Assembly: GCA_030770425.1 (NCBI GenBank)
Contig: JASJFT010000031.1
Location: 62,001-126,000 of the forward strand
DNA: 64,000 bases
Direction of reading: 5' to 3'
Origin: Darksidea phi
Lineage: Eukaryota > Ascomycota > Dothideomycetes > Pleosporales > Lentitheciaceae
The notes beneath the pieces were generated by a model, which worked only from the letters and a program-made list of their open reading frames with translations, had not been told where the DNA came from and searched no databases. Below, one piece after another: positions 12,095 through 23,400 of this stretch. Position 1 is the first letter of the stretch. Each line of letters starts with the position of its first letter. A program made the position numbers and the translations under genes.

Positions 12095-13680
12095 CTCAGC
12101 ACGTAATCATCAAGCTGCCCGCTAGCATTATTACTGGACTTCCGAGGTACGAGCGGTGCGAGAAGAATCAGTGATTCCGTGAAGCCAGCCGTGGAGAGTG
12201 ATGTGGGAGACGACGGTTGGGTGCGGTTTGGTGTGGGCTAAATGGTTTCGCGGGCGGCGTTGAGGCGAATCGCCGGCCGTTTGGAAAGGGCAAAGGCGGT
12301 GACGGTGTACATGTTACATGATGCTGTGGATGGAGCTGCGGGCGGGAATTGGCTAGTTTTGCGGCTTATGGGATGGTTCCGGTATTGGACAGCTGTGCAA
12401 TGCGTGGATGCGCTGGCATCGCTGGTCGGAGCGTCCTTCTACAGCGGGGCAGCCAAGCTCCGGCTATCTCATCGACAAATTGCCATACTGTGGTATAACG
12501 ATCGCGTCATCGCAAAGGGGAAATGTATATAAGACTGTCTCGTTCAGGCTTGGACTGCGTGGCGATGGCTGTTGGGGCTATGAGAAATTTCCAAGGGCGG
12601 CTTGGGTGGCCGTGGCGAACTCACAGTGATGTTTGCGGCCCGGTATCGACCCCCCCGCATCCCATGCATATACACGCAAACCCAATCGGCAACAAAACGT
12701 GGAATTGCCGCTCCGGACGACAGTGAGGGAACTAGAAGGTAGGAAAGCTGGATGACCTAGGACACGCAGGCCTTTTATAGCGCACTGCTCCAGCTTCAGG
12801 CATCGACGTTGGAGAGGACCCGAAGGGCTAAGTCAGCCACATTGTTGCTTCTTTGGTTCATCCAGAGCCTGCCTCCACCACCATCTACCACCGTAATGTC
12901 GAGTCGCCAAAGTATCATTGAGCGCCTTCCGGAAGAACTTCGTCTCTGGTACATCTCCTACTGCGACTCAGTATCCACAACGACGGAGTTTGGCGCAAGC
13001 ACGCGAACAACATCGACATCTCAGTTCTAATTGACCATGCCAAGGCGCAACCGTCATGGCCTTCAGACGCGTCAATCGCGCGGAGGCAGCACCAGCTGCT
13101 AGAGCGACTGAACGAACAACGCAATGTCGGACTGCAGACTCGCGTGCTGAGATGGACGCTGTTTATTCATTCCGATATAGAGAGTTACGCCATGGATTTA
13201 ATCTTGGGAACCGAAAGCGGCGTGATTGGCTAGCCTTAGCAGACGTCCTCACTGTCACTCAGAACATCGCATGCACCTCTCGACAGCATTTCACATGGCT
13301 TGCCGCGCGTGATGAAAGGGACAGCGCTATAAATTGGCTAGAAGGCAGCATCATCGCCCAAAAGGTTCAGGTCGCTACCTACCCGGCACCCTTGACTTTG
13401 AGTAGCAAGAGTGAGTGATGAAGCCAGGCAAATCTTCATCGGGCCCGGCCCGATACCTGGAACCATGCGTAATTGAACGTCCTCGCTGCAGATCTGGATT
13501 CTTGACTTTTATCGAGACTTTGTTTCGCGAACCCACGTGTTCGTTCCTGTTTTATACTTTCGAGATTACGCCACATAGGACTCTCTCGACTTCATCTCAA
13601 CACTCTCCTCCCCTCCTCCCATCAGCTCCCCCTTCTTCTCTCTCTCCTTTTCCCTTCTCTTCTCAGCAACCCTCTTATTT
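12095..13680. other. Intergenic with a possible frameshifted small gene
   Basis: No intact gene was found. At 12897 an ATG opens MSSRQSIIERLPEELRLWY, resembling small helix-turn-helix style N-termini. Sensible-looking sequence then continues only in another frame (about 12970-13230: HNDGVWRKHANNIDISVLI ... RWTLFIHSDIESYAMDLIL). No intron longer than 23 nt joins them, so it would be a frameshifted relic if real. Around 13600-13675 lies a C/T-rich tract. Confidence 0.3.
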
Positions 13681-15587
13681 TCAGCCACTGAATACCCGCC
13701 GCAAAAGGAAGCGCAAGACATGTCCCGCCAATGCAAGCACAAAAGTTCCTCTCAGATCTTGCAACACGGCCATGTTAGGCGCAATTGTCTTGAGCCCACC
13801 CGCACCTGCGTCGATGACCTGTTGCACGCTGATTTCCGCGGTATGCGCAGGAATGCTGGGTTTGAGGTTGCTGAGGAGCAGGTTCTGGCTGGTGGAGACG
13901 GCTATTGCACCGCCTAGTTGCCATGAGAAGATCGCGATGGCTTTTTCCAAGATCAGCAATCGTTCCAAACCTATTTTTTGTAAGAGGGCATGGCTTACCG
14001 TTTCCAGTCGTAGTATCTTCGGGCATGTTTCCACGCATTAGCCTAGGCATCCTTATAAGGGTCGCTGGAACTTGAGCTTACTCGAGAACAGCCTGCTGCG
14101 CCATACCCATCCCAATCCGGTCCACAATGACCAGTAATACCCATTCAGTCGTGAATGTATAAGCAACGAGGCAGGTTAATAAGCCGGCTGCAATGCTCGC
14201 GATCGTGATACCGACGACCATGTACGAAACCTTCCACCATCAGCTATTATTCCAAGACTAAATGCTCATAGTAGTAAAATGAAGGCGTACATAAAATCCA
14301 ACCTCGACACGAGAAGCCTAGTAACACCAATTGCTACAATAGACGGCGCGACATAAGCCGCCATTTAACTCCACTTTGTGTAGCGGATACACGCCGTATA
14401 GCTTGGAAATAGAGCGGAAGGTAGAACGCCAGCTTCACTCATATCAGCCTTTGTATACCCCTCTGGGTCGGAGTCTGGACTCTTACCGATATACTAGCAG
14501 TCCCAAGGGTGAGCAACACCAGCGCACCCATGTAAATGGATTGAATCCGAACTACTCGAAACGGTATAGTTGCATACTCTCCTAGGCGCCATTGGAGAGC
14601 GATGAAGATGATACCACAAACGCCGAAGCAAACAAACAGTCCAATAGACTTTCCACTCCCCCAAGGGATCGTTTGGCAACCCCATTGGAGGACGAGGAAG
14701 AGCGAAACTATGGAACCGAGGAAATCGATTGTGCCAACGGCGTCGAGATGCTTCAACTTATCCGCAATGGGGAGGGAGAGGTTCCTCTTATTCGTCTCCG
14801 GCGATATAGCGACGAAGAAAAGAATAGCAACGAGAATAGCGGCTCAGATAGGCACATTACTATTCTTCTCCGCCACAGACTACTTTCATTAAAGGGTAGG
14901 ACCAACGTACATCCAAAAACACCACCCTATCAGGACGCGAGCACACCTCGAGCCATAGGCACGTACGAATTCACTCACTCCAACCAACATGATCGGTCAG
15001 TACGCCTCCAATCACAGGTCCAGCAGTGGCACTGCTGCTGCCGCGTCAGCCACGAAACCTTGGTACATGGGGGCCTTTTCCAGTCTCACGATATATGAGA
15101 CAATTCCCAGTGTACCTTAGAGCAAGCTCGACACTCCAAATCCGAGGAACGCACGCCCAAAGATCAAGACCACTGACGAGTTGGCCGTCGCGCATATTAT
15201 GGATCCGACTATCCATCCCTAATCAGCAATCGTCCATTATCCAGCGCGCGGGTCGAACGCTATGCGTACTTTCGAACAACAAAATACTACCCGCAAATAC
15301 CACTTTCGCCGGAAAATACTTGTACACATTCCCAAAGCACGGCTGGAACGCCGTGATCGTCAACAAATAAGCTGCGCTGTACCACGCAATATCGTCGAGA
15401 GAGTGGGATTGCGTCGTTATGACAGGAATTGCAACGCCAATGAAATTCATATCGGGTCCGTAGTGTACGGCGCCGAGACAGAGAGATGTGACGAAAATGA
15501 AGAGGCTCCATGAGTGGAGGGGTCATGGTTGGAGTCGACATCGTGCGAAGCTGTGGACGTTTTGCATTGTTCTTCCTCAACGGCCAT
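13681..15587 (-). pseudogene. Decayed MFS (DHA2-type, 14-TM efflux) transporter
   Basis: Family-typical segments lie in order on the minus strand but in different frames. They are IGVAIPVITTQSHSLDDIAW, YLLTITAFQPCFGNVYKYF, VVLIFGRAFLGFGVSSLL, then GPVIGGVLTDHVGW, HLDAVGTIDFLGSIVSLFL, FYLPLYFQAIR, AAYVAPSIVAIGVTRLLVS and FSWQLGGAIAVSTSQNLLL. One 61-bp intron (15269-15209) still splices in frame. Lesions include an in-frame TAA at 15119-15117 where the family has Gln (CAA to TAA, the type of change RIP makes), a frameshift near 15010-15050, and another near 14350. The ATG at 15587 starts a plausible N-terminus in a frame that does not match the first transmembrane segment. Intact homologues export small molecules or toxins at the plasma membrane; this copy cannot make a full protein. 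Confidence 0.82.
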
Positions 15588-17015
15588 TTGCTCTGTACGA
15601 AGGAGGGAAGGAAGAACGAGCAAGGTATCACGAAAAGTGGCACTTTCCGAAGCCTCTATTTTAGACGAACGGGAGATTACTACGATAAATAGACGGATAG
15701 CTAGTATAGGAGCCCCCTCCTTTATACTAATTGGAGACCGCGTATCCTCCTAGAGGGAAAAGAATATAGACGAAGGATCACGTATTAGTCTGCGATTGCA
15801 GCATCCTTCGCAACGACCACCCCAATTTCCAATCCTCCCCGACGTCAACCTCGTCCTCACATCGTTACCTCGGTGGAGAACCTACTGCACCATTTGGAGC
15901 CTCGAGGTACTCATGCATTACTGTATCGCGCTCTCATATTCAAATCGCAGATCTTCTTCGTGCCTGCCCTCTGCACAAGGTTGACTCGCCTTACTTTACG
16001 TGTACCAACCTCACCATTATGGCTTGTTTTCTCACCCCTATAGACTTACCGCTCCTCTCAGAGCCACAAATTATCTTCAAGTTTATTGTTGCCGCGGCCA
16101 TGACCGGTTAACGCCGGAAGGATTCTCGCCGACCTCGTCGCATCGTACAATTCGCATTCACCCCTCCGAAATGCGGCCAAACGACGTCACCGGATAGACA
16201 CGCTCACCACCACGGATCTTACTGCAGACGCTGCCTACGGCTCGACCTGCCTGTTTTGCAAAGACGCATCCTCGGCGATGCAACGCCGAACCCTACCGTG
16301 GTAGTATTTTCCTTCATTCGCTATGAGAGCCTACCGCCTTCTAGAATGACGAATAGCGAACCAAGAGACGGGCTTGGAGAGATGACTCCATTTTGGGCAC
16401 ATGTCCAGTGGAGGTGGAGAGGCTTTTGTCAGCGGATGAACTAGCGGTACGAGCGCAATTAACTCGTTTTGGACTTTGGCGGGAAAAAGCCTGGTAAAAA
16501 ACAGAAAACCCTCCGAAGCGCACACAGCATCAATATGAGAAGTTGACACCTTCTCCACGCTTCAAAGAAGAGACAGGGGAGTCTAATAGTTGCTTTTATC
16601 TCGTCAGGCCTAAAAAATGCACGTTTTCTCGTTAGTTGCATCATCTTGATGAATCAGTCATCAACCGCCTTACTCAGCTCGCAAAATAGTTACAGCCATC
16701 GATATCTAACCGACCGGCATTCAGCCTATCGGCAAAGCCATGCTGCATGCGTATGCACGGACCCCTTGCGCTGCGCGCCCTTCATGTCAAAAAATCATCC
16801 CAAAGCAGCAAGCGCATGAGCTGACTCTTCGTCCAATGCCTTTTTCCAGCTCTATTCCACGCAGCGCCTCGACACCTCATACTTCTTGCAAAGCTCCCCT
16901 CCTCCGCGCCTTGTCGTCATCTCGGAGGGCGCAATTGTTCTTGCATCAATCTTTCGGAGGGCGTGAAGCCTATTGTGCCTCTTGTCTTTGCCAAGTTGGG
17001 TGACAAGCTGTCAAC
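15588..17015. other. Intergenic, nothing recognised
   Basis: 1.4 kb between the dead transporter and the homeobox gene. It is mildly AT-rich near 15650-15760. No coding family, tRNA or repeat pair was recognised. Confidence 0.4.
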
Positions 17016-20000
17016 ATGGCGACGCCTAACGTCACATCCGATATGGGGCAGTTCTTCGATTTCGGGGATGCTGCTATGCCTGAAGTCTCACCAGAGACGA
17101 GTCGACCGGCGTCTCGGGTCGGTGGACATCGCGTAGGCTGTCCCGCTTTTGGTCAAGAAGGAGATGATGGGTGAGTTGCCAATTTCGTACACTCTTTCCT
17201 TACTAGCGAATCTAGTATTCTTCAATGCCGGAGAGAAAGCATGTCTCTTGGCACTTCCGCCTATGCTTGCCATGGGTTAGACTAAGAGTGTGCCGTTTGG
17301 CCTTTCATAGCCGGGGAGATAGCCTGTCGGAAATGTGACTTATTGAAAGTAACCAGCGAGCATTATGCACATACAAAAACGTATGGGCCATCTGGTTGTT
17401 CTTTCGAAAGCTATTGTATTATCTTTGAAGAGCTTGGTGAACAGAAAGGGCGCTCCACTTTCATATGTTCATGCTTCGAGGGGCTTGTATCAGGACGGCT
17501 GTCTGCACACAGCTAGATGTACCTGTGTTCAATCTTACGCTCCTACGTTTTCTTCCATTCACCTCTCCTGATATTTGTTCTAATATATCGCAGGTGCCTC
17601 TGCCACGCCTTCCATCAGGATATTGCTCTTCCAGACTTACTCCCAGAGGATACCGCTCCGACCGACGACTTCAACACCGATTTCTCCAGTTGGCTCCCGC
17701 GATATCAGAAGCCCGCGAATCCTTGTGATTATTGCCGATCCAAGTCTCTCGAATGCTTCATCTACAACGTTGGCGAAGGCAAATCCTCCGGCTGCTCACC
17801 CTGCAATGCTCTTTTCCGTCCGTGCAGCTTCAACAGTTGCGATCAAGTAATGATCATGCGAAAATCGAAGACGGCTCTTGAAACCTTAGATAGTGTGGCC
17901 GAGGACAGCGAGCGGCTTTACGGTGGTCTTACTGGCAGGAAGCCGATGCGCTCTCTTGGTCACATGGGACCCATTGAAGACGAACAAACCGAAGACAAGC
18001 CCAAGAAGGGGGCTGCTGCGGCCCGGTTCCCTCGTGCTGCAGTCAAGATTCTGAAGGACTGGCTAGTCGCGCACATCGATCATCCATATCCCACCGATGA
18101 GGAGAAGGAGTCGTTGAAAGAACAGACCGGCCTCACTATCGGTCAAATATCAAATTGGATGGCGAACACGCGGCGACGACAGAAGGCTCGCCCGAAGCGG
18201 AGCGCGTCACCTAGTATCAGGCCGTCGACAGAGGCCATCAACATACCACCGGGAAGGACTTGGGAGTCACTCAGTACGTATACCTCTGAATCTAACGGGT
18301 CCGCGACCCCGACAAGCAATGGACGTTTCTTCAAGTTTCGCATTGCTAGCCGAGCGGACCCCCGCAGCGCGTCGCTAGATATGGCGCCGGCACCACAGCA
18401 GCAGGATTGTATGGGTTAACTCGCGACAGATCCTTTCGAGCGATGGAAACACTCTCCCCCTGAAAACGAACCGGCTCCCTTGCAAGCTATCGTACACAAC
18501 GTCGAGCGATTCGACTTTCCCGAAGCGGCTAGCGCAACTAGTAGCTACCGTAAAGAGAACTCCAACGGCAGTACGGGCAGCTTTTCAGTCTTCCGAGCAC
18601 CGTCAACGACCTCCCTCGAAACGGGCCTCACGAATGTATCGTCTGGATCCATGGGCTCGCACAATTCGGCCTATTCGCACAGCTCACGGCACTCACTGGG
18701 CTCCTTTAGTAGCTTGAAGTCGAAGGAGAGGCGCCGGCGACGACGCATGCCTACCAGAACGCCGAAGCTCGACTTGGATGAGCCACGTCTGTTCCAGTGC
18801 ACGTTTTGCACCGACCGCTTCAAATCAAAGTATGATTGGTCTCGGCATGAGAAGTCGCTCCACCTGTCCCTTGAGAAGTGGATATGCGCTCCTTTGGGCG
18901 ATGTCATCACTTGCTCGTCCTCTGGACAGCGTAAGTGCGTGTACTGCGATGAGCTCGATCCGAGCAAAGAGCACCTCGAGAGTCATAATCACCGAAGTTG
19001 TGAGGAGAAAGGCTTGGAAGCACGGACGTTCTATCGGAAGGATCACTTGAGGCAGCATCTGCGTTTGATGTGAGTACACTCGTTATTTTTCGCGGGCCTG
19101 CCGTCCTTGGTCCGATTTATGTTGCTATGTGCTGACTTCGCATTCGCAGGCATGGCTGTAAGATGACTCCCAGTATGGATTCTTGGAAAGCAGAAGCACA
19201 GACTATCAAATCGCGATGTGGGTTCTGCGGCGTCAACTTCGATAAATGGCAAGATAGAGTCGATCACCTAGCGAAAGAGTTCCGCGCCGGTGCAACGATG
19301 AAAAACTGGAAAGGGTGTAGGGGACTCGAGCCGCACGTCGCTGCCCATGTCACCAATGCTATGCCGCCATACCTTATCGCCAACGAAACCAAATCACCCC
19401 TCCCATTCTCCGCCACGAACTTTTCGTCAATGAAGGTTCCAATTTTGAACTTTCAAAAAGCAGACTTGGAGTTTCTTATCCCGAATGTATCGTCCATAGG
19501 CCCCACTCCACCAAACCAGACCAACTCCATAAGCCCCACTACTACGCAACATACCACACCGCAAACGAGAAGCGCCTCCTCCCCTCAAAAGCCACATCCA
19601 TATGCGACCTGCTGGGAGGTACTCACCCTTCGTCTCGGTCGCTACGCCCGCGAGTATATTGAGCGACACGGGTCAGACTCCTTGACAGATAGAATGTTGC
19701 AATGCGAAGCTCGTCGCATTCTCTACGACGATGACGACGGCTGGGAACAAACCGCTGCGGATAATCCGGAGTGGCTCAACTTATTCAAAAAAGCTCATGG
19801 TATCGGCGCTTCCGTTCCTGTACAGGACATCGGTTTACGTCACGAGATCTTTGAGGACCTAGGCATAGGATCAAACGGACGATTGGATTCGAGCTTCAGT
19901 CTCAACGACTTCCAATGCGTAAAAAACTCCTACCATGACCCTACGGCTCGGGCGCTTGCCTTTGAATGCTCGCTAGCTGGTACGATGGTCTCGCAAGCTG

Positions 20001-20494
20001 CTTATGCATCTGCACCGTTCACCCTACCCGGCCTCACAGCCTCCAGCACTACTTCTGGCGCTTCAAATTTTCCCGTCACTACATTTGCTGACTTCCAGAG
20101 CTTGGACGCACCTATCGACGAGCTTGAGTGTGTCGGAGCCGGCGGCCTCTGTATCGGCGAAGACGGCGAGTTAGGCTTGACCACCATCAACGGACGCTGC
20201 ACCCGTGGCAAGACGCCCACTTCCGATCTGGAGTGCTCGATGGCACCCGATTCGCTCATGATGCCCATCACTGAGATGCCGTGCACTACCTCAAGTGAAG
20301 CTAGCCTTGGAGACTTTGGCTTCCCTGCTTGGGATGAGATAGGCGGTGGCTTCAATCTTCCTAGCACGGCTGCAGGAATGAGCTCTAGCATGCCTGTCAG
20401 TTCGGGCTTTGAAGGCATGGGTTGGGATGATAATGAATTGACTTTCAATCTGGATATGGACATGGATTTGGACTTGGGTATGGGCGGGAACTAG
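17016..20494 (+). CDS. Homeobox (TALE/KN) plus C2H2 zinc-finger transcription factor
   Basis: The model has four exons (17016-17170, 17594-18273, 18430-19069, 19150-20494) and 939 aa. After an acidic N-terminus and a cysteine cluster (NPCDYCRSKSLECF, SGCSPCNALFRPCSF) comes a TALE-type homeodomain, about residues 190-245: FPRAAVKILKDWLVAHIDHP then QISNWMANTRRRQKARPK. After a Ser-rich linker (NPFERWKHSPPENEPAP) come C2H2-type fingers: FQCTFCTDRFKSKYDWSRHE, RKCVYCDELDPSKEHLESH and SRCGFCGVNFDKWQDRVDH. The tail is acidic and ends in a Met/Asp-rich stretch. Without the 156-bp intron 18274-18429, a TAA at 18417-18419 would stop translation after the homeodomain. The first intron (423 bp) is unusually long, so the N-terminal junction is less certain. 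Nuclear regulator; targets unknown. Confidence 0.8.
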
Positions 20495-23400
20495 AACGCG
20501 TGAGCCTCCTGACGAGTAATTCCATGAGATGTTTTCTATTTCCGTTTTCTATGTAGACGGGATCTATTAGCGGCATATAGACGCACAGCCGTGTTCATGT
20601 CTCTCGCTTCTACATTATTCTTGGGATATCGGAGCTAGGATCGGCGTTTCTTTTGGAGTAAAAAAAAATAAGTCCACGGCTGCGGGGGCGAGTTTAGCTA
20701 GTAATGGATAATTTAAATCAGACGAACCATCTCTTCACCTAGTGATTCATTCTTCTTCCGCTCGCTCTCGTGCGCTCAGCCTCCCAGATTCAAACAAGCC
20801 CAGTCCCAACACATCACTATTCTCATCTTAGATTTGTAACCGATGTCTAGCCCCGCCATTAGTGCGTATATAAACACGCTCTCTTTTCTTCTTCTTCGCA
20901 ACTTACGACTGCACGGCAATGGTCTTTCGTCTCTAGATCTAAAACTACTCGAGACACTGGAAAACCTCCAATATGTTCGGATTTGCGGACGAAAAGCACT
21001 CTACAAAGAGTTCTATGAAAGACACAAACATAGGCTTTCCAGCTTTTTTAGAGTATTTTATTTGTTTGGTTACGAGCGATGATCATCAACGCTGTGAAGT
21101 GGTGGTGGTTGGCATATTGAGGTCAAAATGGCAAACGTTGCTGACGGCCGTGCAGCCTAGCGTTGGGCTACAGGAGTATATAAACCCTGTGACGCTCCTC
21201 CTTTGTCACTCACACCAGTTGAACCTCTTATGTTCAATTTTAAAAACGAGAAGCAGATGTTGTGGCTGCTATGGGGGACGCTTCCGTCGCTAAAATATGG
21301 CGTTACTCTGGTCGAGGTGGCGCGCTTTGGTGTGGGACTGGAAACCTAGCAAGACCCAAAAATATGTGGTGCCTCGTTCTTGGGTTTGAAAGTCCAGGAT
21401 GCTAGTTCCGTGCTTCTGGGCTCTCTAGTGGGCATGAAATCGATCATGGGGTTGCGAAGTCGTACAGAAACCTTTCTGAACGTAACTCGCTACTGTTGAT
21501 TGGGTTTCTATGAGCATCGATCCTAGTCGTTGTGTGGTCCGCTTTCCGACGGGGTTGGAATGTATAAACACCAAACCTCAACTCCGTTCATGATCCCCGC
21601 CCGTTCACCCGACTCTGTGCCTTGTTTACAAAAAAAAAAGCTGAAGAGCGACTAATGGAGAGAACTCCCTCTAAAACCATCATGCAAAAAGGCGATGGGT
21701 TGCCTTTTGTTTGCTCAGCGGTTTATTATAATCATGGAAGCGAGAAAATCGGAGTGTGCCTACTCCTGAAACGAATGCTTGGGAGACGTGGACCATGAAG
21801 TGTTGCTGGTTTGCTCTCTTCTCTCAGGAGTGACTCGGGCATTGAAGCATATTTTTCGCTTCTGGTATTCTCCAAATGGACCTGAGCAAAAGAAACATGA
21901 CATTGTCTCGTTTCAACAAGGCCACGTCCTTTGGATTGATTTCGCACTGGCCATGCCTTAGTGTGGCTTCAAGATCCTCATGTCTAAAACCATGCCGGCC
22001 TTATCTATGTTACCGACTCCTTGGTTGAAAATCCTTCAAAAACCACATGGTCTTATTATTCAATGATTGCCTGCCGCAGTTCTTTGAACTCTCGATTAGA
22101 AGCGAAAAGAATTATGAAAAAGTGCTAGAGGCGTTCATTGCCTTAAAAGCTGTCTAAAGTACAGAGTCGGAACTTACATACGGAATCGTCAGTAACTCCT
22201 AGTCTTTGCCCCTATGCCTTATTCGTGCACTCTTTCCTCTTTATAAAATCTCCCCATTCCCAATGCTACTTTTCTCACATCGACTTGAGCACCAGCCTAA
22301 AATCGAGACGGAGGGCACGATGGCGTGCAGACCCAAAAACCGAAACACCTTATATTCACTCTCGATGAGGCGCGAGATCAAAAAGGCGTACGTTCGCTGT
22401 GCATGAAGGGCGTTAGAGTAAAGCTACTACAGAGCTTCTTGAAAAAACACAAAAAGTCAGCTCAATGTGCCGCGCGCCGCCGTATCGAGACAGCCTACAT
22501 GGCTGGAGTGGCACGGAGATGTCGCAATTTCACTCTTATCTAGAGGGATTATCGAAGTTCCCTTCCACGCAATGTGTCTTTGCGTTTCTTCATACCGCTA
22601 TCTAGGTAGCAATTCGCGCCATAGTTTCGCGGAACACAGCAGCCCTACAGGGTGGGAGCGACGCCAGCATCTTGCTTAGCCGACAGCACAATGTCGACTC
22701 AAATTCAATCACATAAACCTCCATGGAGACATTTCCTCTACGGCAAAATACAAAGCTGTGGTCGCCCTCCCATATGATCAACTCTTTGAAGTACCAGGCG
22801 CTTAGAACGTGAACCCAAGCCCGTGTGCTACTAAATTCGCGGAGATAGCCCAAAAGGATCAGCGTGTTTCCTATGAGGTGTCCCGTATTCCAAAGGCCCG
22901 GAGATTAGGATGCTATGAGACTTGTCTCGGGACCTGAGCTTCGAAAGTTCAGCGTATGGCTTCTATGGAGCTCGAGATTCAGGACTTAGGGATTTCAAAA
23001 GCACTATTTTGCGCGATCAACGCGCTACAAGATGTGGCCTACAGGGCTATCCATAAAGAATTCCAGCCATATCGCGTGTCGCTTTTCGCTGCAGCCGCAG
23101 CATTGAAAATGGAACCTACAAAAGACGAGAGCAGACAGCCAGGCCCATGCGACAAGAGACTGAATGTTGCTTTCGACATGAGCGACGAACTGGATGATGA
23201 GATTATGGCCCTGCCCGCCAAACTCCAAGCTATCTGGCGGAATGCCGCCCGAACGAAAGCTTCTTTGTTAGGCTCATAGCAGCCCAAGCATCGGTCACTT
23301 GTGTTCAGTCTCGAGTTGTATTCTGTTACTCGAAACTGTTGCAGCTGAAGGCATGCTTCAGCCCTACTAGCTTGGCGTTTTTGTTCTTGACTGAGCAAGC

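Noticed and set aside
18410..18430. 21-nt GTATGG...ACAG as an ultra-short intron removing the TAA
   Set aside because: Too short for a fungal spliceosome; the 156-bp intron with a GTACGT donor explains the same data.
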